The notes: a model not told the origin generated them from the sequence alone. A stretch of 64,000 nt of DNA from VYDC01 sp963667515 (GCA_963667515.2 CAXXXY010000002.1:1-64000), one strand, 5' to 3'. Numbered from the stretch's first letter, positions 48,144 through 56,656 are shown. A program made the numbers and translations.

Positions 48144-48653
48144 CTACATCCCGACGTCGATCGGAGCCTGAGGCAACTCGCCCGCGAGCAGCGGCGGCAG
48201 CAGCTCGACGAGGCGCGAGGGCGCGAACGCCTCGCCTCGCGCGGCGGCCAGCTCCGCCGCGCCCCACCAGCGGTGGCCCCGCAGCAGCTCGCGCTCGAGC
48301 GGCTGCAGAGCGCGCGGCGCGACATCGACCTCGGGCTCGGCGAGGCGCGCGAGAAAGAAGCGCTCGTCGGAGTCGATCGGGCCGCCGCCGAAGGGGAAGA
48401 CGACGCGCCGCGTCCACACCAGCGAGACGGGCGCGCGAAGCTCGACGCCCGTCTCCTCCCACAGCTCGCGCAGCGCCGCCTGCTCGAACGACTCGCCGGG
48501 GTGCAGCCCGCCGCCCGGCGCGACCCACAGCCGCGCCTGCTCCTCCTCCGGGGTCAGCGTGTCGAGCAGCAGGAGCCGCCCGCGCCCGTCGAGCAGCAGC
48601 ACGCGACCGGAGGCGCGGTAGCGGGGCGCCGACTCGGGCGCCGGCTCGGGCAT
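48144..48653 (-). CDS. NUDIX hydrolase, tandem copy 2
   Basis: A 169-residue NUDIX protein, same length as copy 1 and closely similar. The Nudix box is GGGLHPGESFEQAALREL then WEETGV with catalytic Glu residues intact, and the tail HRWWGAAELAAARGEAFAPS is conserved. Short spacing on both sides (four to six bases) shows one transcript for the trio. Confidence 0.9.
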   Translation of the reverse strand: MPEPAPESAPRYRASGRVLLLDGRGRLLLLDTLTPEEEQARLWVAPGGGLHPGESFEQAALRELWEETGVELRAPVSLVWTRRVVFPFGGGPIDSDERFFLARLAEPEVDVAPRALQPLERELLRGHRWWGAAELAAARGEAFAPSRLVELLPPLLAGELPQAPIDVGM

Positions 48654-48659
48654 CGCGCG

Positions 48660-49280
48660 CTACACCCCCACGTCGAGCGGCGTCGGCGGCAGCTCGCCCG
48701 CGATCAGCGGCGGCAGCAGCTCGGCGAGGCGGCGCGGCACGAAGACCTCGCCCCGCGCCGCGGCCAGCTCCGGCGCCGTCTACCAGCGGTACTCGCCCAG
48801 CACCTCGCGCTCGTCGGGCTCGAGCGCGTGTGGGGCGGCACGCACCTCGCGCTCCGCGAGCCGCACGAGGAAGAAGTGCGCGAGCGACTCGAAGGGCCGG
48901 CCGTCCAGCAGCCGGCGGCGCCGGCGCCGCCACACCAGCGGGCCCAGCGCGACCCCCTCGATGCCCGTCTCCTCCCAGAGCTCACGCAGCGCCGCCTGCT
49001 CGAACGACTCGCCGGGATGCAGGCCGCCGCCGGGCGTCATCCACAGCGCGGGCGCCTCGGCGGCCCCGTCCTGCACGTGGATCAGCAGCAGCCGGTCGCG
49101 CCCGTCGAGCAGCAGCACGCGCGCCGCGCGCCGCGAGCGCTCCGCTCGACCCGAGGGCTGCCGCGAGCGTCCCGCTCGACCCGAGGGGCTGCCGCCGGCT
49201 TCGGCGGACTGCGAGAGCAGGGCGAGGCCGAGTGCGAGCGCCGCGAGAGTTCCATGCGCCACGGAGGTCTCTCCGCTCAT
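48660..49280 (-). pseudogene. NUDIX hydrolase, tandem copy 3, amber-interrupted
   Basis: The third paralogue has a complete Nudix box (GGGLHPGESFEQAALREL). A TAG at 48780-48782 stands where the second Trp of the family motif HRWW should be (EYRW-stop). Past the stop the frame continues as TAPELAAARGEVFVPRRLAE and ends in LDVGV, exactly like the other copies, so a single TGG-to-TAG change is likely. Upstream of the domain the frame contains two dispersed-repeat cores (49136-49195), translated as GRAGRSRQPSGRAERSR, an insertion not seen in copies 1 and 2. The start at ATG 49280 is uncertain. Confidence 0.8.
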
Positions 49281-49312
49281 CGGCCCGCCTGTCGACCCCG
49301 CCCGAACCCCGA

Positions 49313-49357
49313 CGCCCCTCGTGGCCGGCGGCAGCCCCTCGAGTGCAGCGGAACGCT
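49313..49357. repeat. 45-bp dispersed repeat, exact copy of part of the 75-bp unit
   Basis: The 45 bases are identical to 25294-25338, some 24 kb away. They lie in the 234-base gap between NUDIX copy 3 and cimA. The rest of that gap (49358-49514) holds a GGCCGG/CCGGCC hairpin around 49416-49433 and an 18-codon frame at 49405-49458 that I do not consider a leader. Confidence 0.85.
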
Positions 49358-49514
49358 GCTAGAATCGATCCGTTGTGCGACGCGTGGCAAGCGCAGTAGA
49401 GGTAATGTGCGCCGTCCGGCCCTTGCGGCCGGCGGCGGATGCCATCGCGCGCCGCTAGCACCCCATCGCCACCCGGCACGAGTGGCGGCCCCGCGCGCGG
49501 GGCGACGCCTAGCC

Positions 49515-51245
49515 ATGCGAGCGACGCCGATGACCACGACCGAGCCCACGCCCACCGAGCCGACCCCCGTCGACGCGACCGCCCTCGAGGCGATCGCGGC
49601 CGAGCGGCGACGGCGCTTCCCGATCCGCCTCTACGACACCACGCTGCGCGACGGCCTGGGCATGGAGGGCATCTCGCTCTCGCTCGAGGACAAGCTGGTG
49701 CTCGCGCGGAAGCTCGACGAGCTGGGCATGCACTACATCGAGGGCGGCTACCCGGGATCGAATCCCAAGGACGCCGACTTCTTCCGGCGCGCCGGCGAGC
49801 TGGGGCTGCGCCACGCGAAGCTCGTCGCGTTCGGCTCGACGCGGCGCCCGGGCGGCGACGCCGCCAGCGACGCCGCGATCCGCTCGGTGCTCGACGCGGG
49901 GACGCCCGTCATCACGATCGTTGGCAAGTCCTCGGCGCGGCAGGCCGTCGAGGTGCTGGAGACCACCGAGGAGGAGAACCTCGCGATGATCGCCGACTCC
50001 GTGCGCCACCTGGTGGCGGCGGGCCGCGAGGTGGTCTTCGACGCCGAGCATTTCTTTGATGGGTACAGAGGTAATCCTCAGTACGCGATCGAGACACTGC
50101 GCGTGGCTGAGCGGGCCGGCGCGAGCACGGTGACGCTCTGCGACACCAACGGCGGGACGCTCCCCGACGCGGTGGTCGCGGGCGTGCGGGCCGCCGCCGC
50201 CGCGGTCGACTGCGAGATCGGCATCCACGTGCACAACGACGCCGACCTCGCCGTCGCCAACACGCTGCTGGCCGTGCAGGCAGGCGCGACGCAGGTGCAG
50301 GCGTGCGTCAACGGCTGGGGCGAGCGCACGGGCAACGCCAACATGATGTCGTTGGTCGCCAACCTGAAGCTCAAGCTGGGCCTCGACGTGGTCAGCGACG
50401 AGCAGCTCGCGCGCCTCACGGAGACGGCACGCTTCGCCGACGAGCTGGCGAACATGATCCCCACGCCCAGCCAGCCCTACGTGGGCCAGAGCGCCTTCGC
50501 GCACAAGGCCGGGCTGCACGTCGCCGCGATCACGAAGTCGGCGGGCTCCTACACCCACGTCGACCCGGCGCGCGTGGGCAACGTCGAGCGCGTGCTCGTC
50601 TCCGAGCTGTCGGGCCGCCGCAACATCGTCGAGAAGCTGCGCGAGCAGGGCGTCGAGGTCGAGCTCAGCGACGAGCAGGCGCGCGCCGTGCTGGAGCGCG
50701 TGAAGGCGCAGGAGGCGCGCGGCTTCCAGTACGAGTCGTCGGAGGCCTCGTTCGAGCTGCTGGTGCGCCGCTCGTTGGGCGGCTACCGCGCCCCCTTCGA
50801 CCTCGAGGACTTCCTGATCGTCGAGCGGCGCCGCCACCTGAGCGGCCAGGACGACAACGAGATGCAGGCCGAGGCGATGGTCAAGGTGCGGGTGGGCGAT
50901 CGGCTCTCGCAGACCGCCGCCGACGGCAACGGCCCGGTCTCGGCGCTCGACCTCGCGGTGCGGCGCGCGCTGCTGGAGTCGTTCCCGGAGCTGGAGCCCG
51001 TGCACCTTCTGGACTACAAGGTGCGCATCATCAACCCCGGCGGGGGCACCGACGCGGCGGTGCGCGTGCTCATCGAGTCGACCGACGGCCTCTCGCTGTG
51101 GCGCACCGTCGGCGCCTCCACCGACGTGATCGAGGCGTCGTGGATGGCGCTGCAGGACTCCTACGAACACTGGCTCTTCCACCACGGGCGCCGCGACGCC
51201 GTCGCGACCAAGCCTGCGGGCGCCGCCGAGCCGTCCAGCCCGTAG
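49515..51245 (+). CDS. cimA: (R)-citramalate synthase
   Basis: A 571-576 residue member of the LeuA/citramalate family; the long form with an N-terminal Thr/Pro-rich stretch. RLYDTTLRDGLGMEGISLS opens the barrel, and metal His residues are in EIGIHVHNDADLAVANTLL. The LeuA-type regulatory domain starts near residue 430. Citramalate synthase makes 2-oxobutyrate from pyruvate for isoleucine. LeuA is encoded separately at 41629, and the ILS-type signature GERTGNANM supports CimA. Starts at 49515 or 49530 are both possible. Codons 50048-50095 are strikingly AT-rich (see findings). Confidence 0.92.
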   Translation: MRATPMTTTEPTPTEPTPVDATALEAIAAERRRRFPIRLYDTTLRDGLGMEGISLSLEDKLVLARKLDELGMHYIEGGYPGSNPKDADFFRRAGELGLRHAKLVAFGSTRRPGGDAASDAAIRSVLDAGTPVITIVGKSSARQAVEVLETTEEENLAMIADSVRHLVAAGREVVFDAEHFFDGYRGNPQYAIETLRVAERAGASTVTLCDTNGGTLPDAVVAGVRAAAAAVDCEIGIHVHNDADLAVANTLLAVQAGATQVQACVNGWGERTGNANMMSLVANLKLKLGLDVVSDEQLARLTETARFADELANMIPTPSQPYVGQSAFAHKAGLHVAAITKSAGSYTHVDPARVGNVERVLVSELSGRRNIVEKLREQGVEVELSDEQARAVLERVKAQEARGFQYESSEASFELLVRRSLGGYRAPFDLEDFLIVERRRHLSGQDDNEMQAEAMVKVRVGDRLSQTAADGNGPVSALDLAVRRALLESFPELEPVHLLDYKVRIINPGGGTDAAVRVLIESTDGLSLWRTVGASTDVIEASWMALQDSYEHWLFHHGRRDAVATKPAGAAEPSSP

Positions 51246-51288
51246 CGGGCCTCGCGCGATGCGCGCGGCGCAGCGGGCTGCCGCGGCG

Positions 51289-52524
51289 CTAGCCGACGGT
51301 GGCGATCACGCGCGCGACGCGGTCCGAGGCGATCGCCGTCACCAGATCGCCGACGGCGGGGCGGCCCGCGGGGAACTGCGTCTCCGGCGTGATCGCGAGC
51401 GTGACCAGGCCGAGCGAGCCCGTCAGCACGATCGAGTCGCCGCCCAGCTCCGCGACGCGGCCGAAGAAGACCTCGCCGTCGATGGAGAGGCGCTCGGGCT
51501 GGAGCGGCGCGGGGACCGCCGGCACCGGCGGGCTCTCGGCGCGGCGCAGTCCATCGAGCGCCTCGGCCAGCGCCTCGCGCAGCGCCTCGCCGAGCTGGCC
51601 GCGCAGCTCGCAGCCCAGCCGCTCGAAGCGGCGCTCCAGCTCACGCTCCAGCTGCTCGGGGCTGACGCCGGGCGACTGCGGGGTCAGCTCGCGCGGGCTC
51701 GGGAGATCGAAGCGGTCGCCGGGGCGCGGCTGCAGGCGCGGCTCCGGACGGCGCTGCAGGCGCGGCTCGGCATCGCGGCGCAGGCCCTCGAAGAGGCGCT
51801 CGAGCTCGGGGCGCGCGTCCCGGCCGCCGTCGAGGCCGAGCGCCCCGTCGCCGAAGAGACGGCCGAGCAGCCCGTCCGCCGGTGCGGCGACGAAGCCGCG
51901 GCGCTCCACGTCCACGGTGCGCGTGCGGTCGCCGCGGCGCAGCTCCAGCTCGTACGCCTCGAGGTCGGCGGGGAGGGCGCGCAGCGAGTCGCGCAGCTCC
52001 TCGACCGACTCGACGCGCCGGCCGTCGACGCGGCGAATCACGTCGCCGGGGCGCACGCCCGCCTCTTCGGCGGGGCCGCCGGGAGTGATGCGCGCGACCG
52101 CGACGCCGCCGTCGCCCTCCTCGACGGTGACGCCGAGCACGGCGCCGCCCTGCCGCGGCAGCTCGCCCTCGAGCCCCTCGAGCCGCTCCCGCAGCCGCTC
52201 GCCCAGCTCCCCGAGATCGCCGAGGGCCCCGAGATCGCCGAGATCACCGAGATCACCGAGATCGCCGAAATCGCCGAGCGCACCCAGCGCACCCAGCGCA
52301 CGAAGGTCGAGGTCGCTCAGGTCGAGGTCGTCGAGGTCGTCGAGGCCCTCGAGGGAGAGCGCGCCGTCCTCCAGCGTCAGCCGCAGCGCATTGCGATCGC
52401 CGTTGCGGTCGTCGTCCTCGTCATCGACCGTCACGCCCACGACCACCCCGGCCGCGAACGCGACCAGCATCGCGGCGCTCGCCGCCAGCGCCGTCCACAG
52501 CGCCATCCGCCGACCCTCGCTCAT
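51289..52524 (-). CDS. membrane-anchored PDZ-domain protein with DUF5666-like end
   Basis: A 411-residue protein. One N-terminal membrane helix (ALWTALAASAAMLVAFAAGV) is followed by an acidic stretch and a low-complexity run of Gly-Asp-Leu and Leu-Asp-Asp repeats (residues about 55-105). A PDZ domain comes next (VARITPGGPAEEAGVRPGDV, about 145-205), then an Arg/Pro-rich linker and a C-terminal beta domain (GRVAELGGDSIVLTGSLGLV) like DUF5666. No protease triad is present. It may be a scaffold or sensor linked to the adjacent two-component genes. Confidence 0.75.
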   Translation of the reverse strand: MSEGRRMALWTALAASAAMLVAFAAGVVVGVTVDDEDDDRNGDRNALRLTLEDGALSLEGLDDLDDLDLSDLDLRALGALGALGDFGDLGDLGDLGDLGALGDLGELGERLRERLEGLEGELPRQGGAVLGVTVEEGDGGVAVARITPGGPAEEAGVRPGDVIRRVDGRRVESVEELRDSLRALPADLEAYELELRRGDRTRTVDVERRGFVAAPADGLLGRLFGDGALGLDGGRDARPELERLFEGLRRDAEPRLQRRPEPRLQPRPGDRFDLPSPRELTPQSPGVSPEQLERELERRFERLGCELRGQLGEALREALAEALDGLRRAESPPVPAVPAPLQPERLSIDGEVFFGRVAELGGDSIVLTGSLGLVTLAITPETQFPAGRPAVGDLVTAIASDRVARVIATVG

Positions 52525-52590
52525 CTGCCCGTCCCTCCAGCGATCGCGCCCGCCCGCTCGGATCGTCGGCTCCCCGTGCGCGACCGGGTA

Positions 52591-54034
52591 CTACGCCGGC
52601 GCTCGGCCCTCGCGCGGGAGCCGCGCTGTGAACGTCGTGCCGTCCGCCGCGCTCGATCGCACCGCGACGGAGCCGCCGTGCGCCTGCACCAGCTCCTGCA
52701 CGATCGCCAGCCCCAGCCCCGTGTGCCCGTGTACCCCGCGCGCGGGATCGGCCTGGTAGAAGCGGTCGAAGAGGTGCGAGAGCACCTCCTCCGGGATCGG
52801 CTCGCCGAGGTTGTGCACCTCCACGAGCGCGTGCTCCCGCTCGCCGCCGCCGCGCAGCGTCACCGCCGAGCCCGCGGACGAGAAGCGGATCGCGTTGTCG
52901 ACGAGGTTGGCCAGCACCTGCTCCAGCCGCCGACCGTCCGCTACCACCTCGCCCGCCCCGGCGACCACGCGCAGCTCCACGCCCGCCGCGTCCCCCTGGA
53001 AGCGGAAGCGATCGGCCGTCGCCTGCAGCAGGCCGTCGAGGTCCACCTCGTCGGTGGAGAGCGAGAGCTCGCCCGACTCGATCTGCGAGAGGTAGAGCAG
53101 GTCGTCCACCAGCACGCGCACGCGGTGCGCCTCCTCGTGGATCACGCCCGCCAGCCGCGCCTGCTCCTCCGCATCGTCGACGACGCCGTCGACCATTGCC
53201 TGCGAGAAGTCCTGGATGGAGGTGAGCGGCGTCTTGAGCTCGTGCGAGACGTTGGCCAGGAGCTGCCGCATCGAGCGGTGGCTGCGCGTGACCTGCGCCG
53301 ACATCGCGTTGAAGGCGGAGGCGAGCGCCGCCACCTCGTCGTGGCCACCCACCTCGATGCGCTGCTCGTAGTCGCCGCGCGCCATCGCCTCGGAGGCTGA
53401 GGTCACGGCGCGGATCGGCCGCGTGATGCGCGAGGCGATGGCCATGCCGACCACCACCGCGGCCAGCGCCGCCACGCTGCCCGCCAGCGCGAGGCGCGGC
53501 AGCAGCTGCGCCCACGCCGAGTTCACGTCCGCCGCCGGCACCGCGACCACCAGCTCCAGGTCGCGCGGGGGGGCTGACCGGCGCCGCCGAAACCGCCGTC
53601 GCCGGCTGCGCGGCGCTGAAGAGGTAGAGGTCCTGCCCCTCCGCCCTGGTGCGCGCGGTGCGGAACTGCACCACCTCGCCGGTGGGCTGCAGCCGCGTGT
53701 CCTCGCTGGGCACGGGGAGCCACGTGCCCAGCATCGGCTCGCGCTCGGAGGTGTCCAGCACCACGCGCTGCGCCGGATCCAGCAGCAGGATGCGCACGTC
53801 GTAGTAGCGCGCGTAGAACGCGAGCTGCTGGCGGATGCGGTCGCGCGCCCAGCCGCCCGTCTCCATCTGCTCCACGATCTGCGAGAGCGGGTCCACCAGC
53901 CGGCCGATGCGCTGCTCCGCCGCCTCCACCTGCTGGTCGCGCAGCAGCAGCACCGACGCCGAGCCCGAGAGGAAGAGCGAGAGCGCGATCACGAGCCCGA
54001 AGCCCGCCAGCAGCCGGAGGCGCAGGCTGCGCAC
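52591..54034 (-). pseudogene. sensor histidine kinase with a one-base frameshift
   Basis: The kinase has two membrane helices around a sensor region, a HAMP domain (SRITRPIRAVTSASEAMARG), the phospho-acceptor motif LANVSHELKTPLTSI, and ATP-binding boxes N (NLVDNAIRFSS), G1 and G2 (GHTGLGLAIVQELV). The frame changes at a run of seven C on the coding strand (53567-53573). Six C would join VSPP to RDLELVVAVPAAD without a break, so one extra C is likely, either real, a phase switch, or a sequencing error. GTG 54034 overlaps the stop of the response-regulator stub, confirming the pair. Confidence 0.82.
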
Positions 54035-54244
54035 TAGCGGCGGCCCGACCGCCGGCCGGCGCGCGGGCGGCGGCCCGCCGTGCCGCTCCCGCCGTCCGCG
54101 GGCTCAGGCGCGAGCTTGTAGCCGACGCCCCACACCGTCTCGATGCGCGGCGTCGCCTCCTTCAGCTTGTCGCGCAGCCACGCGACATGGACGTCGATGG
54201 TGCGCGAGTCGCCGAGGAAGTCCTCGCCCCTGTACCGCTCCTGG
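54034..54244 (-). pseudogene. OmpR-type response regulator, 3' fragment
   Basis: Only the C-terminal winged helix remains (GDSRTIDVHVAWLRDKLKEA, IETVWGVGYKLAPEP), about 68 residues, plus an Arg-rich tail. The receiver domain is missing. The frame enters an IS3-family element at about 54244, and no receiver-like sequence exists on the far side. The stop overlaps the kinase start (TAGTG). The signalling pair is therefore dead as encoded here. Confidence 0.85.
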
Positions 54245-54270
54245 TTTCTTGGACACATCGCTGGCGGTAA

Positions 54271-55173
54271 TCATGCGGCCGCCCCGGTGCGCGGCGAGAG
54301 CGCCTCGCGGACGGCGGCTGGGGTGCGGTGGCCGTGCCGTTCGACGAGCCAGTGCTGGTTGTAGCGCTGCTTGAAGGCGAGCAGCGCCTGGCGTAGCTCC
54401 TCCACCGTCTCGAAGTGCTCCACCCACAGCAGCTGCTCCTTCAGCGTGCGGATGAAGCGTTCCGCGCAGCCGTTGCCCTCGGGCGCGGCTACGAAGGACG
54501 GGCTGGAGCGGATGCCGAGGAAGCGCAGCTCCTCCTGAAAGTGGTCGCTCAGGTACTGGCTGCCGTGGTCGTGGCGGAGAGCGAGTCCCCGCGCGAGGTC
54601 CGCCTCGTAGCCGTCGAAGTGCTCCCGGAGCCCCTGCCGCAGCGGCTCCAGCGCCTCGAAGCGCGTGCCCGGTCGCGCCGCGTGGATGCCGATGCACTCC
54701 TGCGTGCAGTGATCGACGGCGATGAAGACGGTGGCGTTCCCCTCGCGGGTGGTGAGGCAGGAGGTCGCGTCGGTCCCCCACATCTCGTCAGGCCGCTCGG
54801 TGGTGATCGTCCCGTCGTGCACCCGCGGTCCGCGCCGACGCCCGACGCGGGTCGGGGCGAGCAGTCCCGCCTCCCGCATCAGCCGCAGCACCCGGCCCTT
54901 CGAGGTGCGCACACCGGCCAGCCGCAGCCGCGCCCACACCTTGCGGTAGCCCTCGCCCGTGAACGGGGAGGCGGCGAGCACAGCTCGGACCTGCTCCGTG
55001 AGAGCCTCGTCCGTCCACGCCTGCCTCGGCCCGCGCTTCGCTGCTGGCCGCAGAGGCCGTCGCGCCCGTGCCCGCCGCTCGTAGACGGTCGAGCGCGGGA
55101 CCTCCCACAGCTGGCAGATGCGCGTCGTGCCGTACGGCCGTCCCGTGGAGGGCGAGGTGGTTCGACTCATCAC
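54271..55173 (-). CDS. IS3-family transposase OrfB (element A)
   Basis: A 300-residue DDE transposase with an HTH_21-like N-terminus (SPFTGEGYRKVWARLRLAG). The triad is Asp in MWGTDATSCL, Asp in LRHDHGSQYLS and Glu in NGCAERFIRTLKEQ. It starts at GTG 55173 or ATG 55170 and overlaps the OrfA stop by GTGA, so translational coupling rather than frameshifting links the two. Confidence 0.92.
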   Translation of the reverse strand: MMSRTTSPSTGRPYGTTRICQLWEVPRSTVYERRARARRPLRPAAKRGPRQAWTDEALTEQVRAVLAASPFTGEGYRKVWARLRLAGVRTSKGRVLRLMREAGLLAPTRVGRRRGPRVHDGTITTERPDEMWGTDATSCLTTREGNATVFIAVDHCTQECIGIHAARPGTRFEALEPLRQGLREHFDGYEADLARGLALRHDHGSQYLSDHFQEELRFLGIRSSPSFVAAPEGNGCAERFIRTLKEQLLWVEHFETVEELRQALLAFKQRYNQHWLVERHGHRTPAAVREALSPRTGAAA

Positions 55174-55553
55174 CTCGACCTCCGGCGTGCCAAAGGGAGT
55201 CCTGCCTCCAGCTGATGCGCGCGCTGGAGCAGGAGCTCGTTCGCCATCGTGATCTCGCCGACTTTCGCCTGCAGTCGGTGGATCTCCTCGTCACGCTCGT
55301 CGGCAGGCCGGCTCGTGAGCGAGGCCCGGCCGGCGGCGAGTAAGCGCTCGCGCCACTGCGACAGCGTCGCTGCGGTCACCCCCAGCTCGCGCGAGAGCGC
55401 GTCCAACTCCTCGCCGCGCAGCAGCCTCAGCACCGCCTCGCTCTTCCGTCGCGAGGAGAAGCGACCGCGCTCCGTTCGCGACGCACTACGCCCGTTCAAT
55501 CCCTGTGCGGAGCTGGTCATGGACACCTCCTCTGCCGGGGCAGCCTGCCCCAA
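55170..55553 (-). CDS. IS3-family transposase OrfA (element A)
   Basis: A 127-residue HTH protein: RKSEAVLRLLRGEELDALSR then ELGVTAATLSQWRERLL, followed by a coiled segment (EEIHRLQAKVGEITMANELL) typical of OrfA dimerisation. It recognises the element ends. The start could be ATG 55520 (MTSSAQG) instead of the upstream one. Confidence 0.88.
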   Translation of the reverse strand: MGQAAPAEEVSMTSSAQGLNGRSASRTERGRFSSRRKSEAVLRLLRGEELDALSRELGVTAATLSQWRERLLAAGRASLTSRPADERDEEIHRLQAKVGEITMANELLLQRAHQLEAGLPLARRRSR

Positions 55554-55569
55554 TCAGGTGTCCAAGAAA

Positions 55570-55668
55570 ACCGTGGACCGGGAGAACGGCGGCTACGCGC
55601 TGGTCTCACGGCACCGAGGGCGGATCTCGCGGCTGCTGCGACTGCGCTGCTGCCCCGAGGAGGCGTGA
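55570..55668 (+). other. 3' end of an unidentified gene cut by IS3 element A
   Basis: Right of the IS a plus-strand frame reads VDRENGGYALVSRHRGRISR and ends after CCPEEA at 55668. It may be the C-terminus of a gene whose front was lost at the IS junction. Too short to identify. From here to 56024 no other gene is supported. Confidence 0.3.
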
Positions 55669-55714
55669 CCGCGGCGGGGGCGGGGGCCTGCAACTCGGGC
55701 AGCGGCCCGGCAGA

Positions 55715-55738
55715 TCCTGACAGCAGTCCTGACAGCAG
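55715..55738. repeat. tandem 12-bp direct repeat near the att site
   Basis: TCCTGACAGCAG occurs twice head to tail. Paired short repeats beside an att core are often arm-type integrase sites, but this is inference. A related GCAGTCCTGTCAGG lies at about 59530, next to the broken end of the integrase gene. Confidence 0.5.
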
Positions 55739-56024
55739 AACGGGCGAACGTCGCGGAACCGTGCGGCATTGCGACGGACGCTCAGCCGCCTAGTCGTATC
55801 TACGACGGACGGCGCCGAACGGGCTCCGACGCCTCCCGTCAGGTTCTAAGCCGCTGCGTCTGGCGCCCTCCGCTGCGCCCCCTCGGCGGGGGCCATGTTG
55901 GGGCCATTCTAGGCGTGACAGCGCGTGACTCAGCGGGATTCGCGGGACGCTGGGCGAGGCCACACGGATTCAGAGCGGTGCGGAGGAGTACGGCGAGTGA
56001 CGGCGCGGGATTGGTGTCCGAGAA

Positions 56025-56069
56025 CTCATAAGCCCTTTGTCGGCGGTTCAAATCCGCCCCGTGCTACCA
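56025..56069 (+). other. 3' half of a tRNA-Met (CAT anticodon): attachment-site core
   Basis: The segment has proper tRNA geometry from the anticodon loop onward: loop CTCATAA, stem strand GCCCT, five-base variable region, T-arm GGCGG-TTCAAAT-CCGCC, acceptor strand CCGTGCT, discriminator A and encoded CCA. The 5' half is absent: upstream bases do not pair with the anticodon or acceptor strands. This is what the core of a tRNA-targeting tyrosine integrase looks like, and an integrase gene starts 200 bases to the right. Since element-like DNA lies on both sides, the arrangement resembles attP rather than a chromosomal junction. Confidence 0.75.
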
Positions 56070-56081
56070 GGCCAACCCTAG

Positions 56082-56107
56082 GAGCCGGCGGATTCGACCG
56101 CCGGCTC
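56082..56107 (+). terminator. 10-bp stem-loop after the tRNA fragment
   Basis: GAGCCGGCGG (56082-56091) pairs with CCGCCGGCTC (56098-56107) around a six-base loop. It sits 12 bases past the CCA end, where a tRNA terminator is expected, and was probably carried along with the att core. Confidence 0.65.
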
Positions 56108-56368
56108 TCACTATTCATGCGGCGTCTGCGAACAGCCCCTCGCCTGACCGCCCGCGGACTGTGACCCTCACGTCGCCGTGACCCCCATGAGCAGGTGCTC
56201 AAGAATCCCATGGCCTTGCTTTCCTCCCCCGTCAGAGCGGTCATGTGCTCGGACGGGAGGCGACCACATGCCGGCCATCGACGAGCTGATCTCGACCTAC
56301 CTGGAGCCTGACCCGCTTTCCCGGACACCTAGCCTGAGGCGACGATGTTGCCCAGGGAGGAGTCCTGG

Positions 56369-56656
56369 ATGCCCCGAGCCTACCCACCCGAGTTCCGCCG
56401 TCGTGCTGTCGAACTGGCCCGGCTGCGGGAGAAGCCGATCGTGCGGATCGCTGCGGACCTGGGGATCGCCGGGTAGTGCCTGCACCGCTGGCTGCGGCAG
56501 GCCGATGTCGACGAGGGCCACAGAGAGGGCCTGACGAGCGACGAGCGGGCGGAGCTGGTGCGGCTGCGCCGGGCCAACCGCACCCTGGAGATGGAGAACG
56601 AGATTCTGAAGCGCGCCGCCGCCCTCTTCGCGCGCGAGAACGTGCTCCCAAAATGA
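56369..56656 (+). pseudogene. IS3-family OrfA (element B) with premature amber codon
   Basis: The HTH protein reads MPRAYPPEFRRRAVELARLR then IAADLGIAG, stop (TAG 56474-56476), then CLHRWLRQADVDEG and the leucine-zipper-like LVRLRRANRTLEMENEILKR. Related proteins have a sense codon here. The last bases overlap the OrfB start (ATGA). Confidence 0.85.

Larger units (their letters stand above)
54245..55569 (-). mobile_element. IS3-family insertion sequence A
   Basis: A 1,325-bp element with ends reading inward TTTCTTGGACAC (54245) and TTTCTTGGACAC (55569). Two consecutive genes encode an HTH OrfA and a DDE OrfB on the minus strand. Flanking bases (CTGG against ACCG) show no target duplication, and the interrupted response regulator does not continue beyond it. 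It therefore marks a rearrangement junction between chromosomal DNA on the left and mobile DNA on the right. Confidence 0.85.

Noticed and set aside
48780..48782. Amber in NUDIX copy 3 as pyrrolysine or selenocysteine recoding
   Set aside because: No SECIS-like or Pyl context; TAG is not a Sec codon and the paralogues have plain Trp here, so a nonsense mutation is simpler.
49405..49458. 18-codon frame ahead of cimA as an isoleucine leader peptide
   Set aside because: It has a ribosome-binding-site-like AGAGGTA but only one Ile codon and no clustered branched-chain codons.
55980..56069. Complete tRNA-Met gene
   Set aside because: No 5' half with complementary acceptor, D and anticodon strands is found upstream; only the 3' half has tRNA geometry.
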